Of a stretch of DNA of 64,000 nucleotides, positions 1-13,035 are shown one piece after another. The translations under genes and the position numbers were made by a program. The stretch lies in the NCBI GenBank assembly GCA_013396915.1, contig VWZL01006771.1, forward strand, positions 924,334 through 988,333, given 5' to 3'. The notes under the pieces are model-generated. The model saw only the letters and a program-made list of their open reading frames with translations, was not told the DNA's origin and did no database searches. Numbering within the stretch: position 1 is the stretch's first letter; the number at the start of each line of letters is the position of its first letter. The stretch is from Stercorarius parasiticus. Lineage: Eukaryota; Chordata; Aves; Charadriiformes; Stercorariidae.

Positions 1-584
1 ATACCCTGGTCACCTCACTTTCGAGGTAGAAAAGAAACAAAGGCAGGTGTCAGAAATAAAGAATCGTGTAGCTGATGTTGATAGCGGAGCGATCTGCTCT
101 GAAGAAAGGAATCGCGGAGCATTGTAAGTGTTCTGCATGAATAATGCATTTGTGTCGCTCATTTTTGGGCTTAGTCACACCCTGCCTTCCACATTTGGCC
201 CCTTTATGGTTGCACCTGTGCATGAATGGTGACTGCCTGAGAGCATGCAGGAATAAAATGAGTCCCGGAGTAAAGGCGGCAGCAGCAGCAGCATAAGCTT
301 CCATTCATTATTCAGCTTTTGTGCCAGTCCCGCGCTAGCGGAAGGCTGTCTCTGGCCTGTGTGACTCAGGCACATTAATGCAAGGAACTGCTTCTGCACC
401 ACGAAGCTGTTTTAAGGTCTTAACCGATTTGGTTAGTGGCCACTATATGAAGATGGCGAAGAAAGGCGTCTCTACTCCTGGCACTTTTGGCAATATGAGC
501 TTTAGGATGCTTCAAAGCCTCTGAATGGGCTTCACGGTGCCCAGGTTTCTTCCTCATCACTGCACCGTCCCAGCATCACTTGCA
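1..584. other. Intergenic; no gene recognised
   Basis: No supported coding exon. It includes a short CAG run near 280-292. In known vertebrate gene order the flank beyond the PTPRN2 3' end leads toward DNAJB6, but no DNAJB6 exon is visible in this window. Confidence 0.6.
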
Positions 585-712
585 CTGAAAAGGGCCTTGG
601 GAGACCGCCTAGTCCAAACCCCCACTCCAAGCAGGGCCAGTACTGGCTTGAGACCTATTTTGCCCAGCCCATTTAAAGTATTTTGGATGGGTCTGGAAGG
701 AGAACTGCATCT
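585..712 (-). mobile_element. CR1 LINE 3'-end relic
   Basis: On the plus strand it reads as reverse-complement CR1: CTAGTCCAAACCCCCACTCC, then an AAGCAGGG-type segment, then a degraded counterpart of the GGGTTTTGAATACCTCC block. It is short and diverged, with no coding capacity. Confidence 0.6.
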
Positions 713-3700
713 GGCGTGTTATGTTTGGTATGGTGTATAGTCAATGGGTTAAGGGACAAATCCTCTTCATAGTCTCATGCCGAACAAATGCATTGCCTTC
801 AAGCGGTGCTCCTGTAAATTAGCATGAGGATGAAGCTGCTTGGAACAGTTTGACCAATTCACTGTAAAAGGCTTGTCCTATCTAATTACTTCCCAACCAC
901 CCTTTGAGCCCACTGCCATCCAGCCTAGGAATGGGTTCAGCGCTCCTCATTGCTGGACAGTGGCCACCGATGGGAGGTTGCCAAGGGCAAGGCTGAAGTA
1001 CAGGGCCATGTTGAGGTGTTCTGTGGTCTCTGAAATGGGGACAGGGCTCGTGGATCTGTTTTAGCTATTGTGTGGCGGCGGGAAAATGTACCACTTGTGC
1101 ACAGGCAGTATGTAGATGGAAAAACCATAATGACAACAAAGTAAAGCATCTAGCAAAATAAATCCCATCCCACAGTTTTTTACACCTAGATCTGTTCCTG
1201 GAAATGTTCAACATAAAACAAATTATTCTGGTTTTAATTGCAGACTCTGTGGCAAGCATGCCACACAAAGCCAAACTCAAGAAGGTCCTAGACCCTTGGA
1301 AGACCAGGCCAAATCTACCATGGCACAGAAAAAGAGCGGCTCCAGGGGTTGCTGTACCAGACTTTTTGTGCTTGCAGGTGAAAAAATGCTGTCTACTGTA
1401 TGGCATCCTTGCAATGTCTTTGCGAAAATGGCTGCATCTTTTACTGAATTCCCTGTGGATCTCTGTCACTAATGCAATAGTGACAGTCCTGGGGCCCTAT
1501 TGCTCTCAGCTACCTCTGGTTCCTGTGCAACGTACTGTGTCATTCATTATATATGCTGGTCCCATCTGGTCTGACAAGCCTTCTCCATCCTCACAAGCGA
1601 TTACAAATAATAATGATGACAAAACCCAGAGAATTTTTGCTTTATTTTGAAAATGATTGTTTTGTGTTGCATGAGGGTGCTTCCCGCCTATCTCCGGGGT
1701 CACCTGGCAACCATTTCCTAGCCTCCTGCTATCAGATCCATATCAAGCAAGGGCATCTGGAAGCTCATTTGGGATGGGAGCGGCTCCCTTTCACCATCCC
1801 TGCCGGCCTTCTATGGGCAGAAGTGAGGAGAGCGTGCTTGCGATGAATTCATGACCATTACTCTGATAGAGGCTATTTAAACATATTGTAGCAGTTTCAT
1901 TTGAGTGCTGCCAAAATATTAAAAGAAAAGCTGATGCTTTAGCTGATGCTAATACAGTATCAACCACCAACACTGCATAATTAAGCATGTATTATTTGCA
2001 GTTGATGTTTGTCTGTTTAATAGAATTAAGGATAATTAAGAGAAAACAGTGAGAAGATATTTCTGCACAATATAACAATCTACCAAAGCAAGTGAAACAG
2101 TGACAGCAATGTCTCTGAGTAGGAATGTTCACCCTGTGTGTTGTTTGCTCCTTTTTTTCTTTAACAGGTCACTTAATAAAAATTATATATTTGTGTATGT
2201 ACATACAAACATATATGTGCGTGTATATATACATGGATTAAGTGAAAAAGTGACAGAGCATGGCTGGGGCACATTAGGATTTTAAAAGCTCTGTTTAATG
2301 GATACACTCAAATTTTGAGAGAGTAGAAGCATTTGCCACATAAGGCTAAGATGGGCACATCCCAGCTTTCTCTCATCCAGCATCCTTTCCGTTTGTTTAC
2401 ACTGAAATGCCCCGCGACTGTTCCTGTCTGATCACATTCCCCACTCTCCTCACCCTGAAGCTAACATCTCTGAGTAGGCTGGAGTAAGTCCAAAGGATGT
2501 TAAACACTGCTTTGGCCACTGGGTTTTGCTACAGGAATGAAAGTGGATGAATGACTTGTGCCAATCCATACCTTGGAAAAAACATCTTCTTTTGATGCTA
2601 AGTCTCCTCCCTGGCCGTGGTGTTTCAGATGGAAATCACCTTTCTGTTGGTGGGTATCTCTTTGCTTTAAGGGTCTGTTCCTTTAATCAAAATCAGCAGG
2701 GACAGGGGAGGGAGTGTGGCTAAGGATGTATTTACTTGAAACATCCAGAGCTCTGAATATATCACAAACATGGGCCAGAATGGCCTGGGGAACATCTGTG
2801 CTTCAGCTTTGCTCAACAAAGACAAATATGTCTCACTCAGTGCTTTGCTCTTATATAAGTTTCCATATCGGTAGAAATAATTCAATGTATCTTGGTAATT
2901 CTGTTAAGGCAGGCTCACCAGTTCCCCCACCTCAGATTCAATAGTAATTGGGTTGGTATTACCTGCAGGTATCTTTGTAAGAAGATGCTGTTAATGTCAC
3001 TACTCCAAAAGCTTTATCAATGCATTAATTGGTGCTAGAAAGTTGACAGCCTGCCCTTATGAGTGTCTGGCTTTGAGCAACCCGAAACTTAAATTATTAT
3101 TTGAAATTATTTTTGTTTTGGAAGATAATGCACTACAGAGGGACAGTAAGAAGCAGCATCTGTAGATGGCCCCCGTGTTTGATGAATGGATACCTAATGC
3201 AATCACTATTTTTATTTGTTCCTGTAGTGAAGGCACACCCAGGGGCTTTGGTGAGGATTAGAGTCTCTGTGCTCAGTACCATGTGCGAACAGCTTGCAAT
3301 CGAATGTGGATTCATATATAAGAAAATGAAACCAGCCATTCCCTTCCAGAAAAATTGAATTCCCTTCCCAACAGGTCGATAACATGAGCTCAGATTATGG
3401 TGGTTGAAAAGGATAGCTGCCACCGTGCGCAGTGGAGCTTCCTTAGGAAGGTCCCAGATCTCCATAAGGTTCCAGGAAGATGAATCTCTGCACCAACACA
3501 GAGCTTTTGGGAAAAATCGGGCTCTAAGATAGAAACTAGCCCCTCTGTCTTCATTCCTCCAGGGCTGCCTTTACAGACAGGCACAGTTGGTGGTTCCCTG
3601 CAGTAGCAGGGGCTGGCAGACTGCCTCGCTTGGACAAGGTCCCCAGTCTGGCCAGTCTCTATCTGCACAGTTGCTGGCAGTGACGGCAGGAGACGACGAC

Positions 3701-4057
3701 TACTATTCTGGGGGGCCGTTCCCCGCTTTCCTCCTCCTCGGCAACAACTGAAGAAGCAAGTCCACTTCTCCTTCCCAGGCCTGCCCTTCCCTCTCTCACC
3801 TGATCCAGCATCTCCTGTTCCCCACTCACTAAGCATCCATGCAGATGGTCCAGTAGCCCAGGGAGAACTTAGAAAAGCAATCTTCCCCAAAACTGATGTC
3901 TCCCAGCTTTTCCTACATCTTTCCTCTAAATCTTCTCTTTCTTTTGCAGAATTTAATTTTACCTGTAGTAAGGATCAGCCTTGAGCTGGTGTTGTGCTCT
4001 TAAGCTCTGTTGAAAGCTGATCCAAAAGGCATCTTTCTGCCTGGATTTTGCAGAGTT
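713..4057. other. Intergenic; no gene recognised
   Basis: Open frames here (148 codons plus at 1204-1650; 166 codons minus at 3390-3890) have no recognisable domain, convincing start context or splice-linked partner. I treat them as chance frames. An AT-rich simple sequence lies at 2182-2234. Confidence 0.6.
2182..2234. repeat. AT-rich simple sequence with TA/TGTA alternation
   Basis: Alternating TATA, GTATGTACATAC and GTGTATATATAC blocks, a degenerate dinucleotide microsatellite. Confidence 0.6.
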
Positions 4058-4091
4058 CTCTGAGATCTGGTCCTCTCTGAGATCTGGTCCT
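4058..4091. repeat. Perfect 17-bp tandem duplication
   Basis: The unit CTCTGAGATCTGGTCCT occurs twice head to tail with no mismatch, a recent short duplication. Confidence 0.9.
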
Positions 4092-4444
4092 CCTGGCACT
4101 GCACAAAAAGACCTGATGGGTTACCACAAAGGGATAAGGAGGACTACTGCCAATGGCTTGAACACAATTGGTCTAATTTGCATGCCTGGCTGAAATTTTA
4201 GGGGCTGGGGAAGAAGGAAAAAGAGATGGATACAGCTACCTAAATCTCTTTGCTGGTCAGTGCAAAGGCATAAGCAACTATAAAGACTCACAGAGGTTGC
4301 TCCTGCCTCCCTTACCTGTGAGGTGAAAGCAAAGTAGAGAGGAACCACTGGAAATATTAGTTGTCTTCTTGCCTTTGAAATCTGCTTCACCACCCTTTCC
4401 TAAAGGCAGGAATCTAGTACTGGATGGCGCCATTTCTTACGTTT

Positions 4445-4575
4445 TGAACTATGTGGCAGTAGTTAGAGCACTGACTTAGGATGGGGAATATCTAGCGCTC
4501 AGCTTTCCTCTGATGGAGATAGAAATGTTCTCCCATTTCTCAGATCTCCAGAGTGCCCTGATCAGCAAACCACCC
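4445..4575 (+). mobile_element. tRNA-derived SINE-like relic
   Basis: GCAGTAGTTAGAGCACTGAC resembles a tRNA A-box region (GTGGTTAGAGCACT) as found at the head of tRNA-derived SINEs. The B box is degraded, followed by TCTGATGGAGATAGAAATG. The family is not identified with certainty; similarity is by eye only. Confidence 0.35.
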
Positions 4576-7500
4576 TGTACCCTGGATGAGAGCAGCCGCC
4601 AGCTCCTCTTTTCAAGCCAAGCCGTGGTACAGCCAGGCTGTCAAGAGTCCCATGGAAGAGACAGCAAGCAGGAGGGAACTGGGCAGCAGCCAGCAGCCAG
4701 GCGCTCATCAGGCTTCCAAGAGCAGTGCTGGGTTTTGCCTGGCTTTCTACTGGTTTTTGTCAGGGAAGCAGAGATGCCCCAGCATGCTGCAGACATAACA
4801 GTAACAGGGAAATGACTGCACCACCTTGGTGGTATCAGAAGTCCTGACTCATCTCCTGGAAACTGAGGCAGGGTGTAGGTGCCTGTTTGCCCACACTTGG
4901 ATTGCCTTAGGAGTGGTAGCCCCAACCATGTCACCTGCACCAGCAACTGCAGCAAAAAGCCTGGGCAACACTGAAGCTAAACCTGCATGGATTTAGCTGT
5001 CAATGTCCAAATCAGCGATTGTTGAAAAGGAACAGTTTTGACGAATTAGACCAATGTCTGGTATTTGTAAACCAGAGTGTGTCTATGTTCATATTTATTC
5101 ACACCATTCTCCAATGTTCCAGTTCCTACGTTGGTGTGAGGATAGTTCCTTGGAAATTAGTAACTGTTAGAGCTCTGTGGCTCAGTGAATTGTTTACCTC
5201 CTTACATCATTAATACTATCCTTGTAGGGAGAAGGAGTGTTCAAAATAATAAACACTCTTTCCTTCATTAATATTCTGAAGACTATGGGAGCAAAGGCAA
5301 GACATGACTGCGAGCTGCCACGGGGCCTCGAAATACACAGTTTCCAGCTGGTGCTTCGGTCCCTGCTCGGATCTTTTCTGGTCACCATAATAAAAGGAAT
5401 GGTATCATTAAACAAGCCCAAGTTTGCCTCTTTTCTGGCATACCGACTCTTCTGGTGTCTGTCTCTCTCGGTATATGTATTGTATATACATCGCCTGGAG
5501 AACAGGCTGGATTTTACATGCTGGGCGTGGGTATCGCTGCTGCGTCTGGCTGGGAGATCACCCCTGAGCACTGGGCGGTGGTGGGGCTGATGGTTCAGTA
5601 GGTGGCACTATTTCCTCTTGATTTAGGACCAAACCCAGGTCCCAGCACGGGGAGTGGGGAGCCGTGAGGCCGAGGTGCCCCGTTTAGGTCCCTTATCGGG
5701 GCTGGTTGTTTCTGCTGCGTTTCTGGCCTCGGGTGGGAGGAGGGCTGGCCTTGGCATCGCAGTTTAAATTCATTTGTGTAATTTCATTCTGATTGTATAA
5801 ATCTCTTCTGCACATTCAACCGGTGCTGTATTGTTTTTCACTTTCCAGCCTGAAAACTGCCGTCTGGTATTCAATATGTTGTAGTAACTCTCTTAAATCA
5901 GTTATTACGTCTACCCCAGAGATGGCTGCATTCCTACAGTGGAAAAGAAACGTGTCCCTCTACATTCCTCCCCTCGCAATGTTGAATCTTAATTAATCGC
6001 CACTTATAAAATGCTTTGAGATCCCCAGAGGAAAAAAAAAAGTATGAAAGTGCAAAGTATTGTTAATTGTTATTTTATCACTTTAAAAGCATGAACCTGG
6101 CCCTGAAAACTAGCCACAAAAATGCACTAATTCCAAATTCTGCATGAGAAAACTCAAGGCCACGAGGGAATTTGAAAGGTTCCTAATTAGGCAGAATTCA
6201 CAAGGCAGACAAAAACTGGAAGACAAAGGTTAAACAAAAGAGGCAAGAATATATTTCATAGGAATCCGACAGACAAGAAGAGAAATGCAGTGACGGACAG
6301 ATATTCGCTCTAGACCACCGACCGGGTGCAGATCCACCCGGGGAGGTGCCTCAGCACATTCTGCACTGGTAAATGGACCGGGCAAACCCACGCCTGAGGT
6401 AGCTGAGACAACTTCCTTGGAGTGACACCAGGGATCGTCTTGGCCCCTTTTGTTTAGCTGATATCACAAGAGCAGAGATGGGGAAATTAGAGTGACACTG
6501 ATAACTGCCTGCCGTACACTCAGGGCAGAGAGCGATCATTTGTGTGCTGCTGGTGCTGCCCCACAGGCCTTTGGATCTTGTGTTTTTTTCCCCCGGTATT
6601 ATTATTCTTACTATTATTAGAAAATCCTGGAGAAAAGGAGCAAGTGATGAAAAATACTAACTTGGAATCAAAAATGAGCAACAGACTTGGGGCTGGATTT
6701 ACAAGGCCAGCTCAGGACACTAGCAACCATTTTATGTTCTAAGTCCAAATGTAAATTTTCTAACTCTGTCCCCTCCCCTCACATTTAATTCCCTAAAAAC
6801 ATTTAATTCCCTAAATACCAAAGTTTACACTGGTAGAGTTTGCCAGGTGCCATGGCACTGGGCTCGTATAGATAGACCTTAACCTGCAATTTGATGACTC
6901 TGAGTTGCTTGACATCTGTTTCACCTGCGAGTTGTTGCTCTTTTCCGGAACAGGGGATCCTACTGCCACGCTTGGATCCTGCTTTTCCCTCTCCTCCCTG
7001 CATCTTCTCACAGAACGCAGCCAAACACTCCTCCCTGCTACACACCCTTTTGCCGGGTCTTCTTCTGATAATCCTTGAGATTAAATCCCTGCACTGCCTG
7101 TTTTGGGACAGAAACTCACAGCCAGGTCTCCCCTCTTTCTGGAGACTTTCTACCAGTGGGGCAGTGAGCGAGACAGGGTGAAGCTGGCTCAGTGAGCTGT
7201 AACAGTGATTTCCAATTTCACAGGAGCCCTTTGCATTTGCAATTCAGTTTTCACAGACTAAGGAACCCAGCCCTGCCTCTCCCCTGGTGCAGGTAAGGAT
7301 CCAGCTCCCAGGGCTGCAGAATCAACCCTTTACGGCTCCTTGTTCACTGTGACTTAATGAATATTTATGTCTTTATTGCAGCGTGGAATAGCTCAGGTCC
7401 CGTGAGCACAGCAAGCAGGGGAATGTTTGATTTGTGAGCCTGAGATAGGGAGCAGCAGTAGCTGAAATTCAGGTGCCATGGGGATTTCCGTAGCGGAGAG

Positions 7501-10500
7501 CCCTGCTATCTATGTAACTTAGGCACCAAGGAGGTCTGGAGGATAGTTAGTTTGGAAGTTAGCACACAGAACAGCAGTTACACACCTCCAACAACCCAGA
7601 GAATCCAGTTCCAGAGGCTCCAGCACAATATGCAATCCATATTCACATATTTTGATGATTCAAAAAGGTTTCTACCTTCCCTGAAAATTAAGCACAAAGG
7701 GTCTAATTTTAGGTGCTGCAGTGATATAACTCTTGATAAGTATCCCCAAAGCTGGTCAGCAAAACAGCGTTTCACATTTGCCTCTTTGGGAATGGGATTT
7801 GTTCCTTACCTAACCAGATAATAGTGTTGTCATCAGACTAATCCATATGCCTGCAGAAGAAAGTATCTCTCTCGTTTTACTGTTGCCATAACATTTCCTC
7901 TTTGGACGTTCTCTGCATATCTAAAGGCTCCACAATTTACGCAGAAAATAAAGAGCTTGTCTTTCCTTGCTGGTCTTCGGCTGATTTTACCTGTGCTCGG
8001 CATGCAATAGTCAGTGTTCATTTTCTTGGCATAAGATACAGCAGATAAGAGTAACATCCTTAACAGAATACCATAAATACTGTATAGAAGGGTACAACAA
8101 TTACCTTTTGGGCTGGATCTTTGCTTAGTGCATGCAGGTTTTTTTAACATTGAATGTTCTCAAGAAGAAGTTAAGACCAGAGTCCATTTTCCTTTGTGGG
8201 TCCCCAATGAGTGACAGCTCAGGTACTTCTTAGGATAGGGTTTTGTGAGACAGCTCATCCTTACAGCTCATAGTCTGCAAAAATGTAGTCTCCTCACTAT
8301 GGATCCTGTGCTCAACCTATTCCCCTTGCATTCACTCAGCACTTTGGACCTCTTAGCAACTAGTCTGTACCTTTAAAGAGGCAAAAGATCAATGTGGGGA
8401 GAGAAAAGAAGAGATGAAAGTTTAGATTAGTGAACTGATCTGTATCACTGTGTTCCTAGCTAAGCCAATGCAAGGGACACGATGGGGCAGTGTCCCATCG
8501 GGGGGAGGCGCAGGGATGGGGGCTGCCCCCAGTGAGCTTGCCCCAGCTGCCTGTGAAACTCCACCCTTAGGGGCGAGTGGATGTCGTTCCTCTGTGTGAC
8601 CCACCCCACAACTCTTCCTGCGGAGCTCCCTATCCAGCACGGGTGCAGCAAACTAGACCCAAATACCTAATTTAGGGCGTGCTACCATTGCACATACCAC
8701 AAACCAATCTGGAACAGAGGAGAGAAAGGACCTAAGAAGTGATGCTGGCTGCGGCAGGAGAAAATGGACTGCTTCCCTTCTGTGTTTGAGCCTAATTATT
8801 GTACCGAGAGTCTGTCTTCACTGGTGTCTTGGAGCTTTAGGGCTCCGTGCTGAAAGTAGGATAAGTGCCAGTAGCAAAGGAACAGGGTACTTGGTACCAG
8901 AACAACAAAAACATCTTCATGAAGACAGTGACCTGCAGGACTCTAATTAGCTCTGGTAGCAGCAGGACCCAGCTGTGATGCTGAACACAGATCTGAAGCT
9001 CGAAGACACTCTGGCCAGCCACAAGCAGGCTCCGTAACTGTGCCAGAAAAGAAGGGAACAGAGGAAACTTCTGCCATGGTGACATGAAAGAGTGCTCAAA
9101 AGGTGTCTCGGGCTCTTGTGCCAGCTGGCTGGTTGGCTGCAGAGCCTAGGTATAGAGACTAATTTCTGGGAAATGTAACGACATCTATGTTTAATATTAC
9201 AGCTTGTGACTCATTTTCCCTATTTGCTACTCCGACTGCACAACCAAACACAGAGGCTCCAATCTTCTTTCCTACGACCTTCAATCATCTGTTAGAAAGT
9301 CACACCATTAGGATGAAATTGGAACAGTTTATTTCAGAAATTTCACTAACTGAGATGAAGAAACTTCTATGCTGCATTTGCTCATCTCTCCTTGAAGACC
9401 AAAGATGAGGTGGGTCACCCAAAAGGCAGGTTTTTCCATCATTCTGACCTCACAGTACAGTGTCCATATTTTCTTGAATGCAGGAAGCCCATAACCTTAC
9501 CCTTGTCATGTTTTCACAGATCTGGGCCTCTTTTCATCATATTCCTCTAGGCAATTCCAGATCTATTTTCTACTTGACCCCATAGTTTTGGTTTGCGTGG
9601 CAGGTTGCCTATTCCTTCGCTTTTGCACATTTCTTTTATTTAACAAAGAATGCCATCCTAATCCCTTGAATTTGCCCATGATTCTGCCATTAATCCCTCA
9701 AAAAAAAAACAGAGGGTACAAAATGTACAGACTCTCCCAGAACCCAGAGAAACGAATATCACGAGGAACATCAGTGCTAAGTACTGTTGTTTACCCACGC
9801 ACTCCAAATGCATTAATATGTTACAAAATGGAGATGAGTTTAGGTTAAACAGACAGCTTTGTCACTTTGCAAATGACAGGCCTTTAGACTCACAAGATAA
9901 ATAAGACAATTCAAGCGTGGCTTTACTGCTCAACATACTTCTCCTTATGTTCTTACAAAAGCTTGAGCAATTGTGTATTAATGTAAAAGGCACTTTCCTT
10001 CCTGTGATTATTTATGTAATCAGTAGGAAAAAATTCATGATGAACTAGACTCTGCGGGTCAGCCTCTGATCGCTCTAATTTGAATGTTGGATGAAGAAAA
10101 AATGTCACAGGCAGCCAATATCCTGAAAAAGAGGAGATCTGCAGGGACGCTGACAGGGGACTGGCAGTGAATTTTCACAGTAGACTTCGCCGGTTATTTG
10201 CTGTCTTTCTCTCCGTTTATCATCTGGTCTTTTCCCCATGAATTACCAGCTTAGGCTCCCCCGCATGCAAGACAGATGCCTAATTTGTGGATACCAACAG
10301 GAGTCATGTCCAAAATAGATGTTGAACTGCTCAGACCTGCTAAAACTGAGAAACTTCAGGACACATCTAAAAATATAACATTAGTTGCCTCAGGAACACT
10401 GGTGCTCGAGGCTGTGATGCCCACAGATTTTTAGGTGCCACCAGGTTTCATGAAGGAATGGTTTGGCAGTGCCACCTTTTTGGGTCTTAAGCCTTAGAAA

Positions 10501-11082
10501 GATTTAGTTGTGGTGTGGGACCATAAGTTCTTGACATTTCTGTGCAACTCACAGGGAATCGCCTCTACCTTGAGAGCTGTGCAGTTTTGCTGGTTCCCCG
10601 GTTGGGGTGGGTGGTGGGTTACAGGAATATGGGATTCAGGCTTCTGCTGCTCCCACATGTTGTGTGAGGAGCAGAGCCATCTGGCTTGGGGGTGGCCATT
10701 CCGCTGCATGGCAGGGTACTCGGGTGCAAGGCTGCACCGGTGCCATACCGAGGCGAAGCCCTTTACCCCCTTTCAGTTGAGGAAAACATAAATGCATTAA
10801 TTACCTTTTGGTCGGCACAGAAGTAAGTGATTCCAAAGCGGTCACAGCAGCCTATACACTCATCATTTGCCCAGTGATAATACACAAAACCTGTTGTAAT
10901 ACCACCCTGCTGTTCTATGATAAAGCTGACCACAGTGTTGGTGCTCTCTGTTCTGAAGCTCTCCTCAGCTAGAGCAAGAGGACTCGGGTATGACAGTGGC
11001 AGAGTTTCACAGGATCCTTATTGCAGTTCAGGAAAACAGTTTTATTAACTCTTCTCTAAGAGGAGTAATCGATGGGTTGATG
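4576..11082. other. Intergenic; no gene recognised
   Basis: No exon supported on either strand. The only internal signals are a possible old LINE/SINE tail near 6005-6075 and a short inverted repeat near 8476-8502. Confidence 0.55.
6005..6075 (+). mobile_element. Possible L2-clade LINE/SINE 3'-tail relic
   Basis: TATAAAATGCTTTGAGATCC, then a degraded middle, then AAAGTGCAAAGTATTGTTA. This resembles the GCTTTGAG...GCTATATAAGTGCAAAGTATTATTATT tail common to ancient vertebrate L2-like LINEs and their SINEs. Similarity is by memory only. Confidence 0.35.
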
Positions 11083-11630
11083 TCCAGCTGCTGGCCAGCA
11101 ATAAGCGGAGTACTGGGCTCTGGTGAGATCCCATCTGTGATATTGTGTCAGCCCCCAGCTGAAGAGGGATAGAAGAAACTGCAGTGGGTCTAATGGAGGG
11201 CTACCAAAATGGCAGGAGGCTGGGAGCACATGGCTCACAATGAGAGGCTGAGGGAGTTGGACTTGTTCTGCTTTTGTGGAGAGGAAGCTAAGGGATGAAC
11301 TTGTGACTGTAACGGCTTGATGGGCAGCTACAAAAATGGAAGACCAAAATCCTTGGTAGTCCCAGGCACTATAAGAACAGTAAAACCCACAAGATGCGAT
11401 TTGGGATTTCAGTCTGGACATTAGGAAAACATATTTCAGCAGGAGGGCGCAGGAGTGGAAGAGCTCACCAGCAAGGTTGTGCAATCTCCATCTTTTGAGG
11501 CTTGCAAGTCTCAGCTACACAAAGCCACAGACCTGATCCCATCTGGGTGATAGTCCAGCTGAGTAGGAAGATGGAGACTAGAGACCTCCAGATGTCTGTT
11601 CCAACCAACATTTCTGTGATTCTGTGATCT
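11083..11630 (+). mobile_element. CR1 LINE, 5'-truncated copy with intact 3' end
   Basis: About 550 bp of the CR1 3' region in sense orientation. Blocks include GAGGGCTACCAAAATGGCA, GAGAGGCTGAGGGAGTTGGA, a degraded CACCAGCAAGGTTGTGCAA segment and CTGTTCCAACCAACATTTCTG. It ends in the 8-bp tandem TTCTGTGA typical of bird CR1. It retains only the end of ORF2 and the 3' UTR, with frames broken, so it cannot mobilise. Confidence 0.85.
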
Positions 11631-12925
11631 AGACAATTCTGGACATTTTTGTAGCTGTTATCTGTAGCACAAATGCAGTTCTGTGTTTCTGAAATGAGGT
11701 CGAGCCAGAGCAGGAGACTAGAAGAAAAAAAATCTGAGAGCAAAAGTTTTGCTTTAAAAAACAATGTGCCAGAAGACTGGAAGAATTTTATCCATATGCT
11801 GGTATAAGACGAAGAGCTGCGTGTTTGCCATTACATATGAATGGACTGACTGAGAATCTCCCGTCATGGAATAAAGAACCGGGGATAACTTCAGAAGAAA
11901 CCTGCTGGAAGGAAACTTGGCATGCTAAGGTGGTGAAAAGCTGCCTCTCAGCTGACAGCAGAACAAAGTCTTTTTATGCTCTAAAATGATTCTTATAGAG
12001 ACCGAGAAGCTATTTTGTGTGTGGAGCCCCATCCAGCTCTTGACAGAGGTAGTGCTCTGGATTAAAACGTTAGGAAGAGAAAAGGAAATACCCTGAGGAA
12101 AGAAGTCCACATTAATATTACTGGGATTTGGGAGAGAGTAATACCGAAGTCTCAGGCTTGCAGTCATCCATGTAGCAATAGCCCCCAATTTAGTTTGCAA
12201 CAAAGAAGTCTGCTGTCAACGCACACACACACATCTACACCATCTTCCAAATGCCTTCTAGCACCGCTCGCCAGTTACTTCCTATGTGATTAACACATTC
12301 CTGATGAGTGGGCAAAAGTAGCATTTCCAGTTTTCACTGTATGACAACTCTCTGACCGTATGGGCTGAGCTGCTGCACGGAAAGCAAATAGTGCACTGCC
12401 GTTTCACCTAATCCCATGTGTCGAACCAAAGCAGCAGACTGAAGCTGTGGCAGGCACACATCAATGTGCATGGATATGAAACCTAAAAAAGAAATGAACT
12501 TGTAGATCTCCACGGATCTATTTAAATACAATATTTTATTCTGTTCCATGTAGCTTTTTATACAGTTCTCATCGCCATAGCAACAGAGGTCCGGCTCTTC
12601 AAAGGGTATTTAGGTATCCTTCAGCACCCAAATCTACCAGCTGGGTGATCTTGCAGTCACAAAAATATTAAGCTTCCACACACAAGGTGCCTGAATACAG
12701 ATGCTGCTCATAGCTGAGAAGCTGCTAAGGGCTCCAGCTCAAGCCAAAACAGGACCTGAAGACAGATCCTCAAAGTGAGGATTTCCCCACTTAACTCTCC
12801 AGAGCCTTGGAGACACCCTGGGAAGATGGTTAAATGAGCTGTGGCTCACTCAGTGCACAGCCCAGGGACAAGTACAGCCGTATCTTCATTTCTATACCTG
12901 CCAGTCTTGCCATCCTGGCAGCCCC
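11631..12925. other. Intergenic; no gene recognised
   Basis: No exon supported. A short CA run lies at 12221-12233. Confidence 0.6.
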
Positions 12926-13035
12926 ATACAGCTTGGTGGTTAAAGCACTGATGTGTGATAGACAGGTTCAAACTTTACTCTGAGTCATCTGAAGCAGAGA
13001 AGTACACCTGCTTCTCCCACGTCCTACCATAACCC
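12926..13035 (+). mobile_element. tRNA-derived SINE-like relic (MIR-like head)
   Basis: CTTGGTGGTTAAAGCACTGA is an A-box-like block. About 30 bp later CAGGTTCAAACTTTAC is B-box-like (consensus GGTTCAANYCC). Together they are the internal polymerase III promoter layout of a tRNA-derived SINE. The tail CTTCTCCCACGTCCTACC may belong to the same element. The family is uncertain. Confidence 0.45.

Noticed and set aside
1204..1650. 148-codon plus-strand open frame
   Set aside because: No similarity to any family I know, and the opposite strand is open over the same interval.
3390..3890. 166-codon minus-strand open frame
   Set aside because: No recognisable domain, low-complexity Gly/Arg/Lys content, no splice partners. 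Consistent with a chance frame in moderately GC-rich DNA.
8476..8502. Inverted repeat CGATGGG...CCCATCG
   Set aside because: Only 7-bp arms; expected by chance in a GC-rich stretch.
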